Source of the DNA: Chamaea fasciata
Lineage: Eukaryota; Chordata; Aves; Passeriformes; Sylviidae
Length of the DNA: 64,000 bases
Assembly: GCA_029207755.1 (NCBI GenBank)
Contig: JARCOQ010000003.1
Location: forward strand, 46,730,971 to 46,794,970
Direction: 5' to 3'
The notes under the pieces were generated by a model. That model worked only from the letters and a program-made list of their open reading frames with translations. It was not told where the DNA came from and ran no database searches. The position numbers and the translations under genes were made by a program. Shown here piece after piece: positions 27,753 to 40,277 of this stretch (position 1 is its first letter; each line of letters opens with the position of its first letter).

Positions 27753-30700
27753 CCACCTCCTAGTTCCATAGAGCTTCTCACATTCAAGGCACTAAATTTA
27801 AGACTGTGTGTCTTTGGTTTCCAGCAAGAACAGTAAAAAAACATGCATTACACCATTTATCAAGTTGTCCAAAAGCCTGCCACACATAACACCCGAAAAT
27901 TGTCTCAATGGTGGCATGTACTGGTGCTCTATTTCCTAAAGCAGAATTTTAGTTTTGGAGCCCATTAAGCATGACTAAAAAAAAAAATCTTTTAATCTGT
28001 GCAACAAGTGTGGCAGCCTTCAAAATCTTCCCCAAAAGTACCCATAATGTGTACTAGAAGCATAACCAAAAAAACCTCTCACTGATTTTGCTTTCAAACC
28101 ACTACACTCTGAAAAGTGTGAGGGCTTGTTATTATTACTTTAAATGGGACTCAAAACTTTATAATTGGCTGAACTGAAAGAAGAATAAAAGATCTAGGTA
28201 ATATCTTTAAAAGTAGTACTTTGAGGGAAGGAAGGGTGAAGAGTGACCCTAAATAATACCACACAGTGTTGTACCAGCACCTGGCCAAGCGGAGAAATTC
28301 AAGTCCTGCATAAGCAGAACAGTCAAAAGATTTGGTAATTTACAACTTTTAAGGAAATCTTTATTTCTCAGATTTGTTGGTCACAGTGTAAAATCTGGCA
28401 TGTCAGATCAGAAGCTCCTTCAATATTAAGGTAAACGAACATCTAGGATGGCTCCTTTTTCAACCCTAGTTGAGGTTCTAGCTCAACGAGTTTTCTGTCA
28501 CTGCCAATATGGGGTTAGCATTAAAATCTTATCATTTCTCACACTTCCCTTTTGCCCCTACAAGGTAAAAAAAGAAAAAATAATGTCTACAGTAAAAAGT
28601 ACACATTTAATTTACAAAATTAGAAAAAAATCCCACTAATGAGACTTCAGGGGAAAAAACCCAAAAATACCCCACAAAAAAACCCCAAATATCTGTAGTT
28701 CTGCTCAGGGTAGTATCAGTCCTAAATGCAACCTCAGTACACAATTTCAATCAGGCATTGAGAACCTTTTCCAAGAGATTTAATGATGGTGATAATAAAT
28801 TTTAAAAGTAGTGCCTATAAGCAAGACAGTAAAGCCAGAGAGTTCAAAGAGAAGGCAGATGGCAAAAGGCAAGAGTTTTTGAAGTCTGCAAGTTTATCGA
28901 AACAATTATGTGCATGCTGCACTTAATCCTGAGAGTCTGTTTTTATACAAACTACTCTTTCAACTACATAGTCTAGAGCAAGTCTGTTCAAGACTAATGA
29001 TCACTGCCAAGACCTGAGGACTTAGGATGTGACCTCTTTGATATGGCATTTCCCTACATTCTGTTCTTCCATTCCCAGCCAAAACAAGGTATCAAAACTT
29101 CCACCAAATGCACCACATCCTACCAAAATCCTTCTGGATTTTCCCTTTTCATTTTAGGTACAGCATAATGACAGATTGCATAGGGAAGCATTTTGGAATC
29201 TCTTATACAATAGCAAATAAAAGGGGGTATAATTAGAGACTCATCAAGACTTTTAACTTTTGCAAGTAGGCATCTATGAGTGCCATGCAATCCTGTCATC
29301 TGAGTATTTTGATAAGCAAAACTGATAAAATATCATACTATATTTACTTCATTCAGCAATTCATTATCTCATAAATAAGTGCTTATGAATTGAAATACAA
29401 GACATTTTCTCTTCTGTAAAGGCATGTCAGCTTTGTAGGTTGCCTCATTACTTTTATGTAACAAAGAGTTTCTCTAACTGTAACAGTTTTTATAGAAGTT
29501 TAACAAATTTCAAGTACTTCTTAATTAAGTAGAAGTATGACTTGCTTTATTCCAGACTTAATAGAGATATTATTGAAACTCTGAGCTTCCTGCGTCTTTT
29601 TAGGGCATAACAAGTCATCACTAAAGCAAAATTCTTTGTGGCAATCAAAGCCCTGAAATTTTTTAAGGCACATACTTGTTCCACCTCACTTCAGCTTGTA
29701 CATATCAGTAGAAAAAAAATTAGTTTATGAATGCATTTACTTTTACCTGCATTTTCCATTTAGCTTCATGGATAGACTGCTGTTTGTTGCAAATTATTTT
29801 ACAGGCAAATCCATTTTTAAAATTCAAATCCTGCTTCAAAGTCTCCAATTAAAGCTGCACATACTCCATTTGTATTTTAATAGTTCTATGTTTTACATAC
29901 TATAACACAGATCTAAGGATGCAATTAGTGGTTTTTCTGAGAGCATAAATTTGCATTATGCTTGATTTGGAGCATGACAAGGTCAAGTAACATTGTTTTG
30001 TTAGATTAAGTGTTCATAACTAGCTATCTAGACAGCCAGTGGGGGGGAAGGGGAGAGACCATGCAATTTTTCAAAGCTGTTTGAATTAGGTGATTTTTAT
30101 TTTTTCAGAATATACCTAAACCAGGAGATATTTGTCACATGTACTTTGAGCTTCTATTTTAAGCCAAATTTAATTTCAAATCATCCCAATGTTACATCTG
30201 TAATTAAACTTCAAAACAAAATCAGTTGGATTTTAAGCCTGATTTTCATTCCAAGGCTTGTAAAATAGAGAAAATTTTCTTATGTTTAAAATAAGGACTG
30301 ATTAAGGGATAAGTAAAATGGATAGATGTGACCTACATTCATTTGCTTTAGCCTTATATATCACAGCAAAAAATAAAGGAACATTTACTCACTCATTGAA
30401 GAGTATAACCTTTATTTTGTACATCCAGAAAAAAGGGCCTATAAACCCCTTAAACCAGGGGAAAAACTGCGCATCTGTTGTTAACTCTTATTTTACTGCA
30501 ATGAACAGTATTACTTGTTTTAGGTAACGTAACAGGGGCTTTGAAGCCACTTGGGGAGAAAGTAGACTGATACCTTAATCAACTGCTAAGGGAAGCTGAT
30601 TTTCTCCATAGCTCAGCAGCATGACAATGTAGACACATCTTGGCCAGTTATGCATGGCTTCTCAACTTCTGGACTCCGTTCTTAGGGAGTTTCTATATGG

Positions 30701-31999
30701 ATTATAGAAACAGAGAATTGCTTACTGACTAATAACCTGTGCCATTCAAGCAACAATGCTGCTTCAGAATGGGAAAAGCTTCTGGCCTCACAGAATGGAC
30801 TAAGACAGCTCATCTTTTTTTCCTTCTCCACCATAGATATCAACAAATTAATTCAATGTAGTTACTTGCCATATATACACCATATGACATATGCATTGCT
30901 TCATATCCACAGAACGAAGAAAGATGCCCTTCACAGATAATGCTGCAGGTTAAATTGATCACTGCCTAAAGACCTCAGAAAGTGAAGAACATTAAACAAA
31001 AGGCAAATAAATGTTAAGTCTTAGGGATGACACAAACTTTTTAGCCAGTAGGTCTACACTCCATCATTTCATCACTTTCAGTGCTGTTGTGCAAACTTAA
31101 TTCTCACAGAGTCAAAATTACAACATTCACTCCTACTACTCAGGAAAAAGCTTCAATCTCACCACGAAGTTTAAGGAGGAATACAAGCCCATCCCATTCA
31201 GCCACTCATATTCCCTTCAGTCTATAAATACTACATAACCCATTCTTGTAAATCAAGTAAATGTGGCAATGCTTGGGCTTCACCTTTGAAATGTCACAAG
31301 TCCTGCAACACTTTCAAAAACAATGTTAGAATATTTCACAAAGTAGTATACTGATATGGTCTTCATTTGGAAAGAAAAAAACCTTTTCTTTCAAAAAGCT
31401 CAGCCATATTTTGTAAGCAAAACCATAAAATGGCATTGCTTTTAATCATTTGATCATACTGAGGTCTTGTTCCTACACAATCGCAAATTACTTTCTGTAA
31501 GAACTAAAAAAATTAACCAAGACCCTACACTAGATAACTTGGGCCTTTCTTTCTCTTTTATTATACTGCTAACTGCCTGTCATAACAGATCATCTGGTTT
31601 CTAGCAAAGAGATGCATAATGAACTGCTTTGTGGGTGGGCTACAAAAATGCTGACAAACTTGACCATTTTAAATTACTTTTCTGTAAATCTCCTGACTGG
31701 AGTTCTCTGCATGTAAATTCCAGCAGCAGCAGCAGTTGCTGCCATAGCAACAGAGTTATTTAGGAAATAATTTAAAGTAAGTACCACATCATATTCAACC
31801 TCTCATGAAAGAAAGCAGACTTGGCAGGAGGATGGGAAGTGGAAGGAGAGATAGAAGGTCTAGGGCTTTTGACTGACAAATGAGTATGTATGTTTCCCAT
31901 GTTTACCAACGCATAGGAAATGGTATAAATCAATGCCTAACTTTGCACAGTGCTTAGCACTTCTATTGCATTTTTTGTTATAAAATCAACCAACACTCA
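27753..31999. other. intronic sequence, no gene
   Basis: AT-rich, with an A/C-rich patch at about 28650-28690 and a short CAG run (four to five units) near 31724. I see no recognisable repeat or exon. Confidence 0.55.
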
Positions 32000-32765
32000 G
32001 GAACAACTTTACAACTAAAGCTACGTGAGGTCCTTGTCAACCCACTTCTCCAGCCTGCTGAGGTCCTTTCAGATGGCAGCACAATCTTCTGGCGTATCAG
32101 CCACTCCTCCCAGTTCTGTGTTATCAGCAAATTTTCTGAGGAGGTACTCTGCCCCATCATTCAGATCATTAATGAAGATGTTAAACTTAGGACTCTAAAA
32201 ATCTCCCAGACACACCACCAGCTACTGGCCTCCAACTAGATTTTGTACTACTGATCAACACCCTCTGGTCCTGGCCATTCAATAAGCATTCAATCAACCT
32301 CACTGTGTGCACATACAACATCAGTTTCTTTAGGAAGATCTTATGGGAGACACCACCAAAAGCATTACTGGAGTCAAGGTGGACAACACCACTGCGCCAC
32401 TCTAGTCTAGGAACCCAATCAACTCAGTATAGAAGTTTATCAAATTGGTCAAGCAGGACTTCCTCTCGTTGAATCCATGTTGACTTTTGATGACCTTCCT
32501 GCCTTTCATGTGCCTGGGAAGGCTTTCCAGTATTAGTTGTTCTTACACTTTTCCAGAGCTCAAGGTTGACTTGGCTGTAGTCCCGAGTCCTCCTTATTTT
32601 ATTCGAAGATAGCAGTGACACCTGCTTTCCTGCAGTTTTCAAATGCCTTTCCCAGTCACCACAACCTTTCAAAGATAATGGAGTGGCCTCACACTCAATT
32701 ACAACTCAACACCAACCAGCTCCCTGAGCATTTGTAGGTACCCCCATCTCATATGTCTCATATGT
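32000..32765 (-). mobile_element. CR1 LINE fragment with 3' reverse-transcriptase relic
   Basis: The plus strand reads as antisense CR1. Landmarks in order are CCAGCCTGCTGAGGTCC, GGCAGCACAATCTTCTGG, TCAGCCACTCCTCCCAG, ATCATTAATGAAGATGTTAA, CTACTGGCCTCCAACTAG, CTTATGGGAGACACCACC, GAGTCAAGGTGGACAACA, TTGAATCCATGTTGAC and TTGACTTGGCTGTAGTCCC. The minus strand is therefore sense and covers the end of the reverse-transcriptase ORF. Frames are broken by stops and shifts; the longest piece (32424-32672) is only 82 codons. This is an old, inactive copy. Confidence 0.95.
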
Positions 32766-35289
32766 CCAGTTTGCTAAAACAGCTGGCTTCCAGCAAAAAG
32801 CTTTTCTTTTTTTCCCCCTCACGCATAAAATACAGCCTCATTCATGAAATTCTCACTGGAAATGAGAATTATAGGAAGGGTGAGAAATGTGTTACTATAA
32901 GTACAAATACTTCAACAGTGAACACCAAGTAAATTTAACAGATTCTCACAAGCAATGTCAGAGCATACCATAATTCTAAATTCTTCCTTATTTGCTACAC
33001 TAATAGGAGCTGAACTTCCATATGTATGCCTCCATTGCTTTTATTCCATCCCCTGTACTTACACACAGATAACTGAGTAACAGAACTTTTTCCTAGACAT
33101 GATTGTGGTGGCTACATCCATGCAGGTCAATAGGGACTCATTTGCCTGTTCACCATCATATTTTCTGTAAAAGATATTCGGCATTTCTCTCGAGGCATGA
33201 TTGTTTGCAATAATAATCGTTCTCAAATCTATTATAACATCACTCAGTCTTTTATATAAATTTTTAAAAGTAATATTTATGTATGTACACAACTCCAAAA
33301 CCAACTATATCAGTGTGTGCTCAGCTGCTGTAGCACTAGTGTAAACCTACGCTATTGAAAAATATCCTATTGTCTGGGATAGTCTTGACAATACTCTCCT
33401 GGGTTAGCTAGAAATGCAATGAAAGGGTTAGCCACGTGTCTCACCTTTCCATCTTAAGCCGTAATGAACTGTATAAACCAATTCTTAAAAATACTGTGCA
33501 AGCCAAACCCATCTTTCATGGCAAAATTCTATTCTTTTACCTATTGCGGACTATTCTATATCAGCTCTGTGGTACACTGAAGGATGTAATGAAAGGATGG
33601 ATGCATCTTTCTGTTTGCTCATTGATCTTTGTAAAAAAATTGTATACTGAACTTGTAAAAAGATGAGTTCATAACAGAGGCATTTCTGTACATTAGAATG
33701 TTCCATGGGCAGCTGATAGTCAATGCAAATGTCATAGTGTGCAATAAGTACTCTCTGCCTTGCAGACATAGGTGTTGACATGCAATATCACGAAGACCAG
33801 TTTATCGTAATCCCATCCCTATCTGTGCCTGAATGATACAACTCTCACACTGACCTCTTTCTAAAGGGCATTTGTGCTGAAAACTGCATTTTGCAGTGCT
33901 TCTGAGGATAGGTGCTACTTCACTAAAATTCATAGTAAACATACTGGAAATTTCTTGTCCCATTGAGTATCTGAGAGAGGAACTGAATGCCTCTAACCCT
34001 TGTCTTCCAACCTTGATTAAACTCTCCAGAAATTCTCTGTTTCTACAAGAAGCATTGCCATTGGTCACTGACTTCATTAGAACACGTGTTGAGGATAAGT
34101 TAACTACTCCTGTATGGTAACAAAATTTACTACAAATACCTGCCCTCACAGAAAAAGAAAAAAAAAAAACCAAACCACCCAACAAGCCTATTGTCCAACC
34201 AATTATTTGCATTTGTGTTCAAAAGAATATTCTCCAAGTAATGCAGTCAAAATCTGAGGTTACATACTAGTATCGAGGAGAATTTTTGCTTCACATCATG
34301 AGGCATCATTGCCTTCTGAGTCACAGAAATAACTTAGTTTACAGTTTTAGTAACAAAATTATTTGACTGGCCAAGGGTTTAGTAGCAGAACTATTTGATT
34401 GTCTACAGACTGCAATACAGACTGTCCATTTTTATTGCTTTCTACAGCTCTAAATGATTTTTTCCCTGTCTGTCCCATTACAAGCTACAAAGAGAAGGGA
34501 GTTAATTTACCTTGTTACTAGACCAGAACACCATGTTTTATTGTTATTTCACACAGATTTCCAAGTACTTTCTTTTTTTCCACCACAGCAGCTAACTTGT
34601 CTTTGGCATTCTAGCAATGTTTGGCTTGGAATACACAAGTAGGAGGCAGCAAAAAGAAGGAAAATACTTTCCACAAATCAACAGATGTTTCAAATGAATT
34701 TGCTTCAGTCACATTTGTTACCTTCTCTGTTTTGGGATTTCTTTAGAAAGTAATTTAATTTTGCTGTCAATAAATAAATGTAGAAGTTTCTGCTCAAGTT
34801 CCACCAACTGCAGTTTCATATCTTACTCAACTCTTATTCTCTAAAAATGAAAAATTCAAATATCACATAATTTAAGAGCACAGAACATTTTCAGTGATAA
34901 TATCAATTCTAATAAAAAGGTTACTTATTCATTATGGTTTCTTTCTACAGTTCATATTCTTTTTTAAAAAATCAGCCTTTGGTTAGAATTTCCATTACAG
35001 CTGTGATTCAGCATGGATTACCAGTAGTTTCTCTCTTCTGCGAACACTTTTTTATATGAACATCTTGTAAATAACTAGAATTAGGAAATAAGGTATAATA
35101 ATTACAAATCAAATTTCCATTTGATCCATTGAAAGGCACTGTAAACAAATCTTGACCAAAGCATCACAGTTTAGTATTTCTAGGTTAATCCATGAGCAAA
35201 ATCGGAACATTTCCAACAAAGCATTTCCACACATCATTACATCATTCCTGAATGGCCTGGCAGTATGAATGGGACAAACAGAATGGATT

Positions 35290-35305
35290 GGGGGGGGGGG
35301 GGGGG
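35290..35305 (+). repeat. poly(G) run, 16 bases
   Basis: An uninterrupted G run on the plus strand, rare in AT-rich sequence and prone to length error in assembly. Confidence 0.9.
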
Positions 35306-35516
35306 AACCACAACCACAGAAAATATAAAAACATTTGAAAGAAGGTAGGAGAAATATCAAATCAGAAAGCAATGGTTTAGGAGGATAAAAGAGACCATTA
35401 GACACATTTATATTCAAGGACCAATTTTAACCTCAAAACACAAAATATACACAAAGAGACGTTAACCATATAGCAAGTCCATTGCTTAATCTATGTTTAA
35501 CTAATTTGATGTGGCA

Positions 35517-35593
35517 GGTTTTTGGGGTTTTTTTGCTTTTGTTTGTTTGTTGGGTTGGTTTTGGGGTGTTTTTTTGGTTGGTTGGTTGGTTTT
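35517..35593 (+). repeat. G/T-only tract with GGTT units
   Basis: 77 bases with a single C; otherwise only G and T, ending in repeated GGTT. Same character as 8475-8617. Confidence 0.9.
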
Positions 35594-35644
35594 CTTTGAC
35601 AAAATGCAAACACAGTCTTCCAGGGAGAATAAAAAGCAAAAAGG

Positions 35645-35680
<36 letters not shown>
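35645..35680 (+). repeat. poly(A) run, 36 bases
   Basis: An uninterrupted A run 51 bases after the G/T tract. Poly-lysine or poly-phenylalanine reading frames over it are artefacts. Confidence 0.95.
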
Positions 35681-35682
<2 letters not shown>

Positions 35683-36329
35683 GGGGAGATTATGAGGATA
35701 AATATTTAAAATAGTTCTCCACATTGAAACTTTACACTGGATGATATCTATGCAAAATATTCAACCACCAGGCCAGGAGAAACGTTTGTAGAAGGGAAAA
35801 CAAGTCTTTTTTCCTTCGCTTTAAAGGAAACTATAGATGAACACAAAACTTTCCCTGTCAGTTAGGATCCAGATGAATAGGTGGATATTAAATTTTTTCA
35901 AGGCAGAGTTAGTTTACAGCAGATTTTGTCCATTTAAAAAATTTGCAAGGGCAACCAGCAGTGGAAGGTAGATAAGTACTGCTTCACCCAAAGTTTGGGG
36001 TGCAATGGCCAGTGACAATAGCACAGCCATTCCACCAGCTAAAGCTGAATATCACTGGGCTATAAAACAATGCTAGAAACCACCACAGATTGAGATCTCT
36101 TGGACCGTGTCTAAAAGTGACACTTGCAGGCACATAGAGCCCCAGAGAGGGAAAAGAAAGAACTTTCAGATATATAATAACTTCTGTTTAATAAATAAAA
36201 TAAAAATTAGGATATTTTACTGGCAAAGCTGACAAGTCATTCTGAAACAAAAGTAACCTGTAGCTTAGGTAACCTAGATCTTAGAATTTCATACGAAAGC
36301 ATAATCTCCTTTGACTGTTTCCTTGTTTT

Positions 36330-36931
36330 TGTCTGGGATAGATTTGACTTTCTTCCTAGTAGCTGGTGCAGTGCTGTGGTTTGTGTTTAGCATGAGAATA
36401 CTGTTGGTAAGACACTGATGCTTTCGATGTTGTGGAGCAGGTCTTACCCTAAGTGAAGGACTTTCCAGTTTCCCATGCTCTGCCAGGGAGCAGGTACACA
36501 AGAACCTGAGAGGGAGCATCCTGAGGACAGCTGACTTGACCTGGCCAAAGAGATAATCCATCCCATAAACACCATGCTCAGTATAGAAACTGGGGAGTTG
36601 GTCAGGAGGAGCCAATGGCTGTTCAGGGGCTGAGCATTGGTCTGAGGGTGGTGAGCAACTGCCTTGTGCATCGCTTGTCTGTCTTGGGTTTTATTCCTCC
36701 CTTTCTCTCTCCTCTTCATTACTATTATTACTATCATTATAGTTGTTGTTGTTTTTATTATTATCATTAGTATATTTGCATATTTTTGTATGATTCAATG
36801 ACTAAACTGTTCTTATCTCAACCCACAAATTGTACTTTTTGTTATTCAGATTATCCTCCCCACCCAGAAGGCAGAGGAGTGAGTGAGCAGCTGTCTGCTG
36901 TTTAGTTGCTAGCCAGGGTTAAACTGTGACT
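36330..36931 (+). mobile_element. solo LTR, ERVL-type, with target-site duplication
   Basis: Begins TGTCTGGGATAG. It continues with CTTCCTAGTAGCTGG, TTTCCCATGCTCTGCCAGGG, GACAGCTGAC, GGTGAGCAACTGCC, a T-rich ATTATTATT section and TTCTTATCTCAACCCACAA. It ends AGGGTTAAACTGTGACT. This is an LTR type abundant in songbirds. GTTTT lies exactly at both borders (36325-36329 and 36932-36936). The terminal base has drifted, so the end reads CT instead of CA. The TATA position reads CAGTATAGAAACT, a damaged box. No internal retroviral sequence adjoins it, so it is a solo LTR. Overlapping minus-strand frames are not genes. Confidence 0.92.
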
Positions 36932-36936
36932 GTTTT

Positions 36937-39257
36937 AACACAAAACTCCAGGAGACCATTATGGCAATCTAATCTGACCTTGTATATAACAAACTACAAA
37001 AGAACTTCCTCTAATTAATTCTGCAGCAAGCCTAGGACTTCTAAATGGCTTGTAAAGAAGAAAAAAAAAATAAAATAAAATAAAAAAAAAAACAGGCCTC
37101 TTGCATCCACTCTGTCTTCACAAACATTTCTCTCCTCCGACTAATCTTATCTTTTAACATATATCAGCACTGTTATGAGCCCTTTCAGTGTACAATAGGA
37201 ACTCAAAAATACCCAAAAGTTCCTCTTCAGGAGAAGGTGAGCAATATACTTCTCTCTAGCACTCTCAGGTTCCAATTAAAACATTGGTCCACAGGCTTCC
37301 ATGTTGGAGTCAGAGTGTTTTAACTGATTTCACTAAACAGAGTAACTCCATATCTTCTGTACTTTTATCTCCTCTATTCTATGCAAATGGTATCAAGGGC
37401 ACCCTTCCAATGCATGTTTCCTAACATGAGCAGAGATAAAGGTTTCTCCAGTTACCTAGATCAGTTAAGTCACGTGCCACTGTGAATGTGCATTCAGGGA
37501 AGAAATTGTACAGGAGTATTTAGGTCACAAATCCTTCCCATCAGAGGCATCTGGTATTAGAATTATGGGCATCTGCCATTTAATGTTTGTTCTAAAAGTA
37601 GAAACAGCTTATCCTTAATAAGTATTTAGTGTACTGCATATGACTTGGCCAAGAGATTAAATTTCAGAGCCGTTTATACAATCTCATTTGGATTTTTTTA
37701 AAAATTCAGTGCTCCACGGCATATCCTATATAAATTCAGAAAACATGTTTTTATCTTACCAACTAATAAGAGCATTCATTATCAACTTAGAACAGTGACT
37801 GCATCTCTAAAGCAAAGGTGCCATGGTGATAGGAGAACTCCAATTGCAAAAAGCTTGGACTGAAAAAGTGTCTATTATGGGGTGTTTTGTTAGGCATAGT
37901 ACCTTTACTGGATAAGGGAAAAACACAGGCGCTGTTACAAGTGAAGAGTTTCAACACCACATCCACACAGCCTCCCTAAGTAGAATGTAGATTAAAAAGT
38001 GATGCGCACACCTCAGGCCTGAATTCCACAGATGGAATTCCATCAGTGCTGGAAGATAACTTGTCAGAAACACTGTGACAGCACAGAAACCTCATACTTC
38101 TTTGTACAAAACAGGGAATGTGGCAGAAAACTTCTCAGCCTATGAAAGAGTTGGCATTATTTTGCCCAAGTATCACTCCACCAATATAAAACACCCGGGG
38201 AGTAAGCCAACCAAAATTTTCCACCATTTTAGTGCAAAGTAGAAAATATACCAGAAGATAAACAACAATGAATAATCTGCATTATAGAATGCTGCAGCAC
38301 TCTTTAAAGTGTATTCAACAGGATGGGTACCAGGAACAGTTCTGTCAGCTGGAGCGGACACAAATGAGCTCCACAAGACAAAGATAATCATGAGATATTC
38401 TGCAAGAGAATATTAACCAATCAAATAGACAATAAATTAATGTTTGCCTTCTTTAAGAGAAGATCGATTAGGAGAGTTATCTACAGAATAGTTTCATTTT
38501 ATAAGAAAATAACTGGTCACAGCTTTTCCTATCATCTTGGCATGTTTTGGATATAATGTATATTTAGAGAGAGAGTGTGGGAGGTCTGTTACTCTAATAC
38601 ACTTGAAAACAGCTTAATATTTTAGGAAAGAGAAGGTTCAATACAAAAAATCTTCTGTTATGACAGAGGACAAACAATTATTGTGGAGCCCTGGAAGACT
38701 TTTTTTCTTGTGCTAATCAGGAACTGGTGAGGAAACAGTTGGTAAAAGAAGGTGTTATTAATCTTCCACCAGTTTATGCAGATGCAACCCTGTTGGCTGG
38801 AAACAAATTTCGGCTGGAGCATCTCACTTCACCAAGCAGACAAGACCATTACACATTTATTCAAACACCGAATGTGCAGGGTACAGATGTTTAACCAGTC
38901 ACTTCATCCACTCTCATGAATAACCTGAGAAAGGAAGCTGTTAAACACAGTTTGTTGGAGAAAATGTTAAGCAGGAAAGAAAGAGTTATCAAATTTGTAC
39001 TAATTCACAGTAAAATCTGCAACAGTAACTAAAATTAGCCTCTTTGTGGCTGCACACACTTTTACTTTTGAAAAAGGTTATCTGTTTCCCAGTTCTGCAA
39101 ATGCACACAAGGAGAGAATATAGTCCTGATGAAAAGCTACTTCCAAGATTTTAAGAGTATGCTATTCTTGCATAACAGTCTATTTAGAAGGACCCCACTC
39201 ACATACTAAGAAATTCAGACAGAGTTTACCTAATTGGAATATGGAAAGACAGAGCAA

Positions 39258-39307
<50 letters not shown>

Positions 39308-39736
39308 ACCAAACCCACACAAACAAAAACACCACCGGGAAAATTAAGCACCAGGAATAAGGATAGCAGACCCAACAAGAGCATTATGCTTTGGATGTGA
39401 AGATGCACCAACATACCAGTGGTGTTATGGGCTTTACATTTCACAGGAAGGTGTTGAGATGACAAAAAATTTAGCCACTTAGCACTACACAAAACCTTTT
39501 CAGTAGCATCACAAAAATTCGAGTTGTAAGTTATCTCTGGGCCTGCTCACGAAATCATCCAGTTAAAAAGTATTTTATCCTCTTCTTGTCTCCTGGTGCA
39601 ATGCAGGCAAGTTTGCTGAAGAACTGTTTCCAAGCTTGCAAAACAATACCATCAGTCCTCAAGCAATGAAACCCACACCTCATAGCTGTGGAACACTAGA
39701 AGCACATGGGAACCACTATACACTAAACTACAATTC
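36937..39736. other. intronic sequence between two LTRs, no gene confirmed
   Basis: Contains an A-rich (TAAAA)n-like patch at about 37060-37092, the exact palindrome GATGGAATTCCATC at 38031-38044, an unexplained open segment at 38667-38891 and an A44 run at 39263-39306. I see no retroviral gag or pol relic, which argues against the two flanking LTRs belonging to one provirus. Confidence 0.6.
39263..39306 (+). repeat. poly(A) run, 44 bases
   Basis: The longest homopolymer in the window, followed by an A/C-rich segment to about 39338. No processed-gene body is recognised upstream. Confidence 0.95.
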
Positions 39737-40277
39737 AAAGCAGCTAGTATGGAGCTGTGTTTTGGATTTGTGATGATAATGTTGAGAACACGGGGAGGTT
39801 TGATTTATTGCCAAGCAGCACAGGCACAGCATCAAGACCTTTACCGCTTCTCTCCCCAGCTCACCTACAAGTGTGCTGGGAGTGTACAAGAAATTGGGAG
39901 GGGACAGGGCCAGGACAGCTGACCCAAGGGAGAGTCTAGGCCACACAGCATCATGCTCAGCATATAAAGCTGTGGAAAAGGAGCAGGGGATATTCAGAGT
40001 GACGGCACTTGTCTTCCCAAGTCACCAAAGTGCATAATGGAGCCCAGCTTTCCTGGGAATGGCTGAATACCTGCCTGCCCGTGGGAAGTGGTGAATAAAT
40101 TACTTGATTTGCTTTGCTTGTGCACACAGCTTTTGCTTTCCCTGTTAAACTGTCTTTGATTCAACCCACTAGTTTTCTCAGTTTTAGCCTTTTGATTCTC
40201 TCCCCAAACCCATAAGGGAGAAGAGAGAGTGAGCAGCTGTGTGGGGCTTAGGTGCCAGCTCAGAATAAAGAGCAACA
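39737..40277 (+). mobile_element. solo LTR related to the ERVL-type element at 36330
   Basis: Shares CAGCTAGTATGGAGCTGTG, TTTTGGATTTG, CCAGGACAGCTGACCCAAG, a TATAAA box at 39963-39968, CTTGTCTTCCCAAGTCACC, ACCTGCCTGCCCGTGGGAAG, GTTAAACTGTCTTTGATTC and a 3' GAGTGAGCAGCTGTGTGGGG with the songbird ERVL LTR group. Plus orientation. The first roughly 30 bases of the LTR are missing or unrecognisable, and no target duplication is visible. The right end near ACA at 40277 is estimated by alignment to 36330-36931. It belongs to a different subfamily from that copy, so this is an independent insertion. Confidence 0.85.

Larger units (their letters stand above)
32766..36329. other. intronic sequence, no gene
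   Basis: AT-rich. Between 35.29 and 35.68 kb a G16 run, a G/T tract and an A36 run cluster together. Antiparallel open frames at 33.8-34.2 kb (74 and 136 codons) show no recognised domain. Confidence 0.55.

Noticed and set aside
33802..34212. 136-codon minus-strand frame with an overlapping 74-codon plus-strand frame
   Set aside because: No recognisable domain, the hydrophobic start comes from simple sequence, and two antiparallel open frames suggest chance.
35482..35724. Frames with poly-Lys or poly-Phe
   Set aside because: Produced by the A36 run and the G/T tract.
39226..39492. 88-codon minus-strand frame with a run of Phe
   Set aside because: Produced by the A44 run read as poly-Phe.
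36330..40277. A complete provirus bounded by two LTRs
   Set aside because: The LTRs are of different subfamilies, the left one has its own target duplication, and no internal viral gene is recognisable between them.
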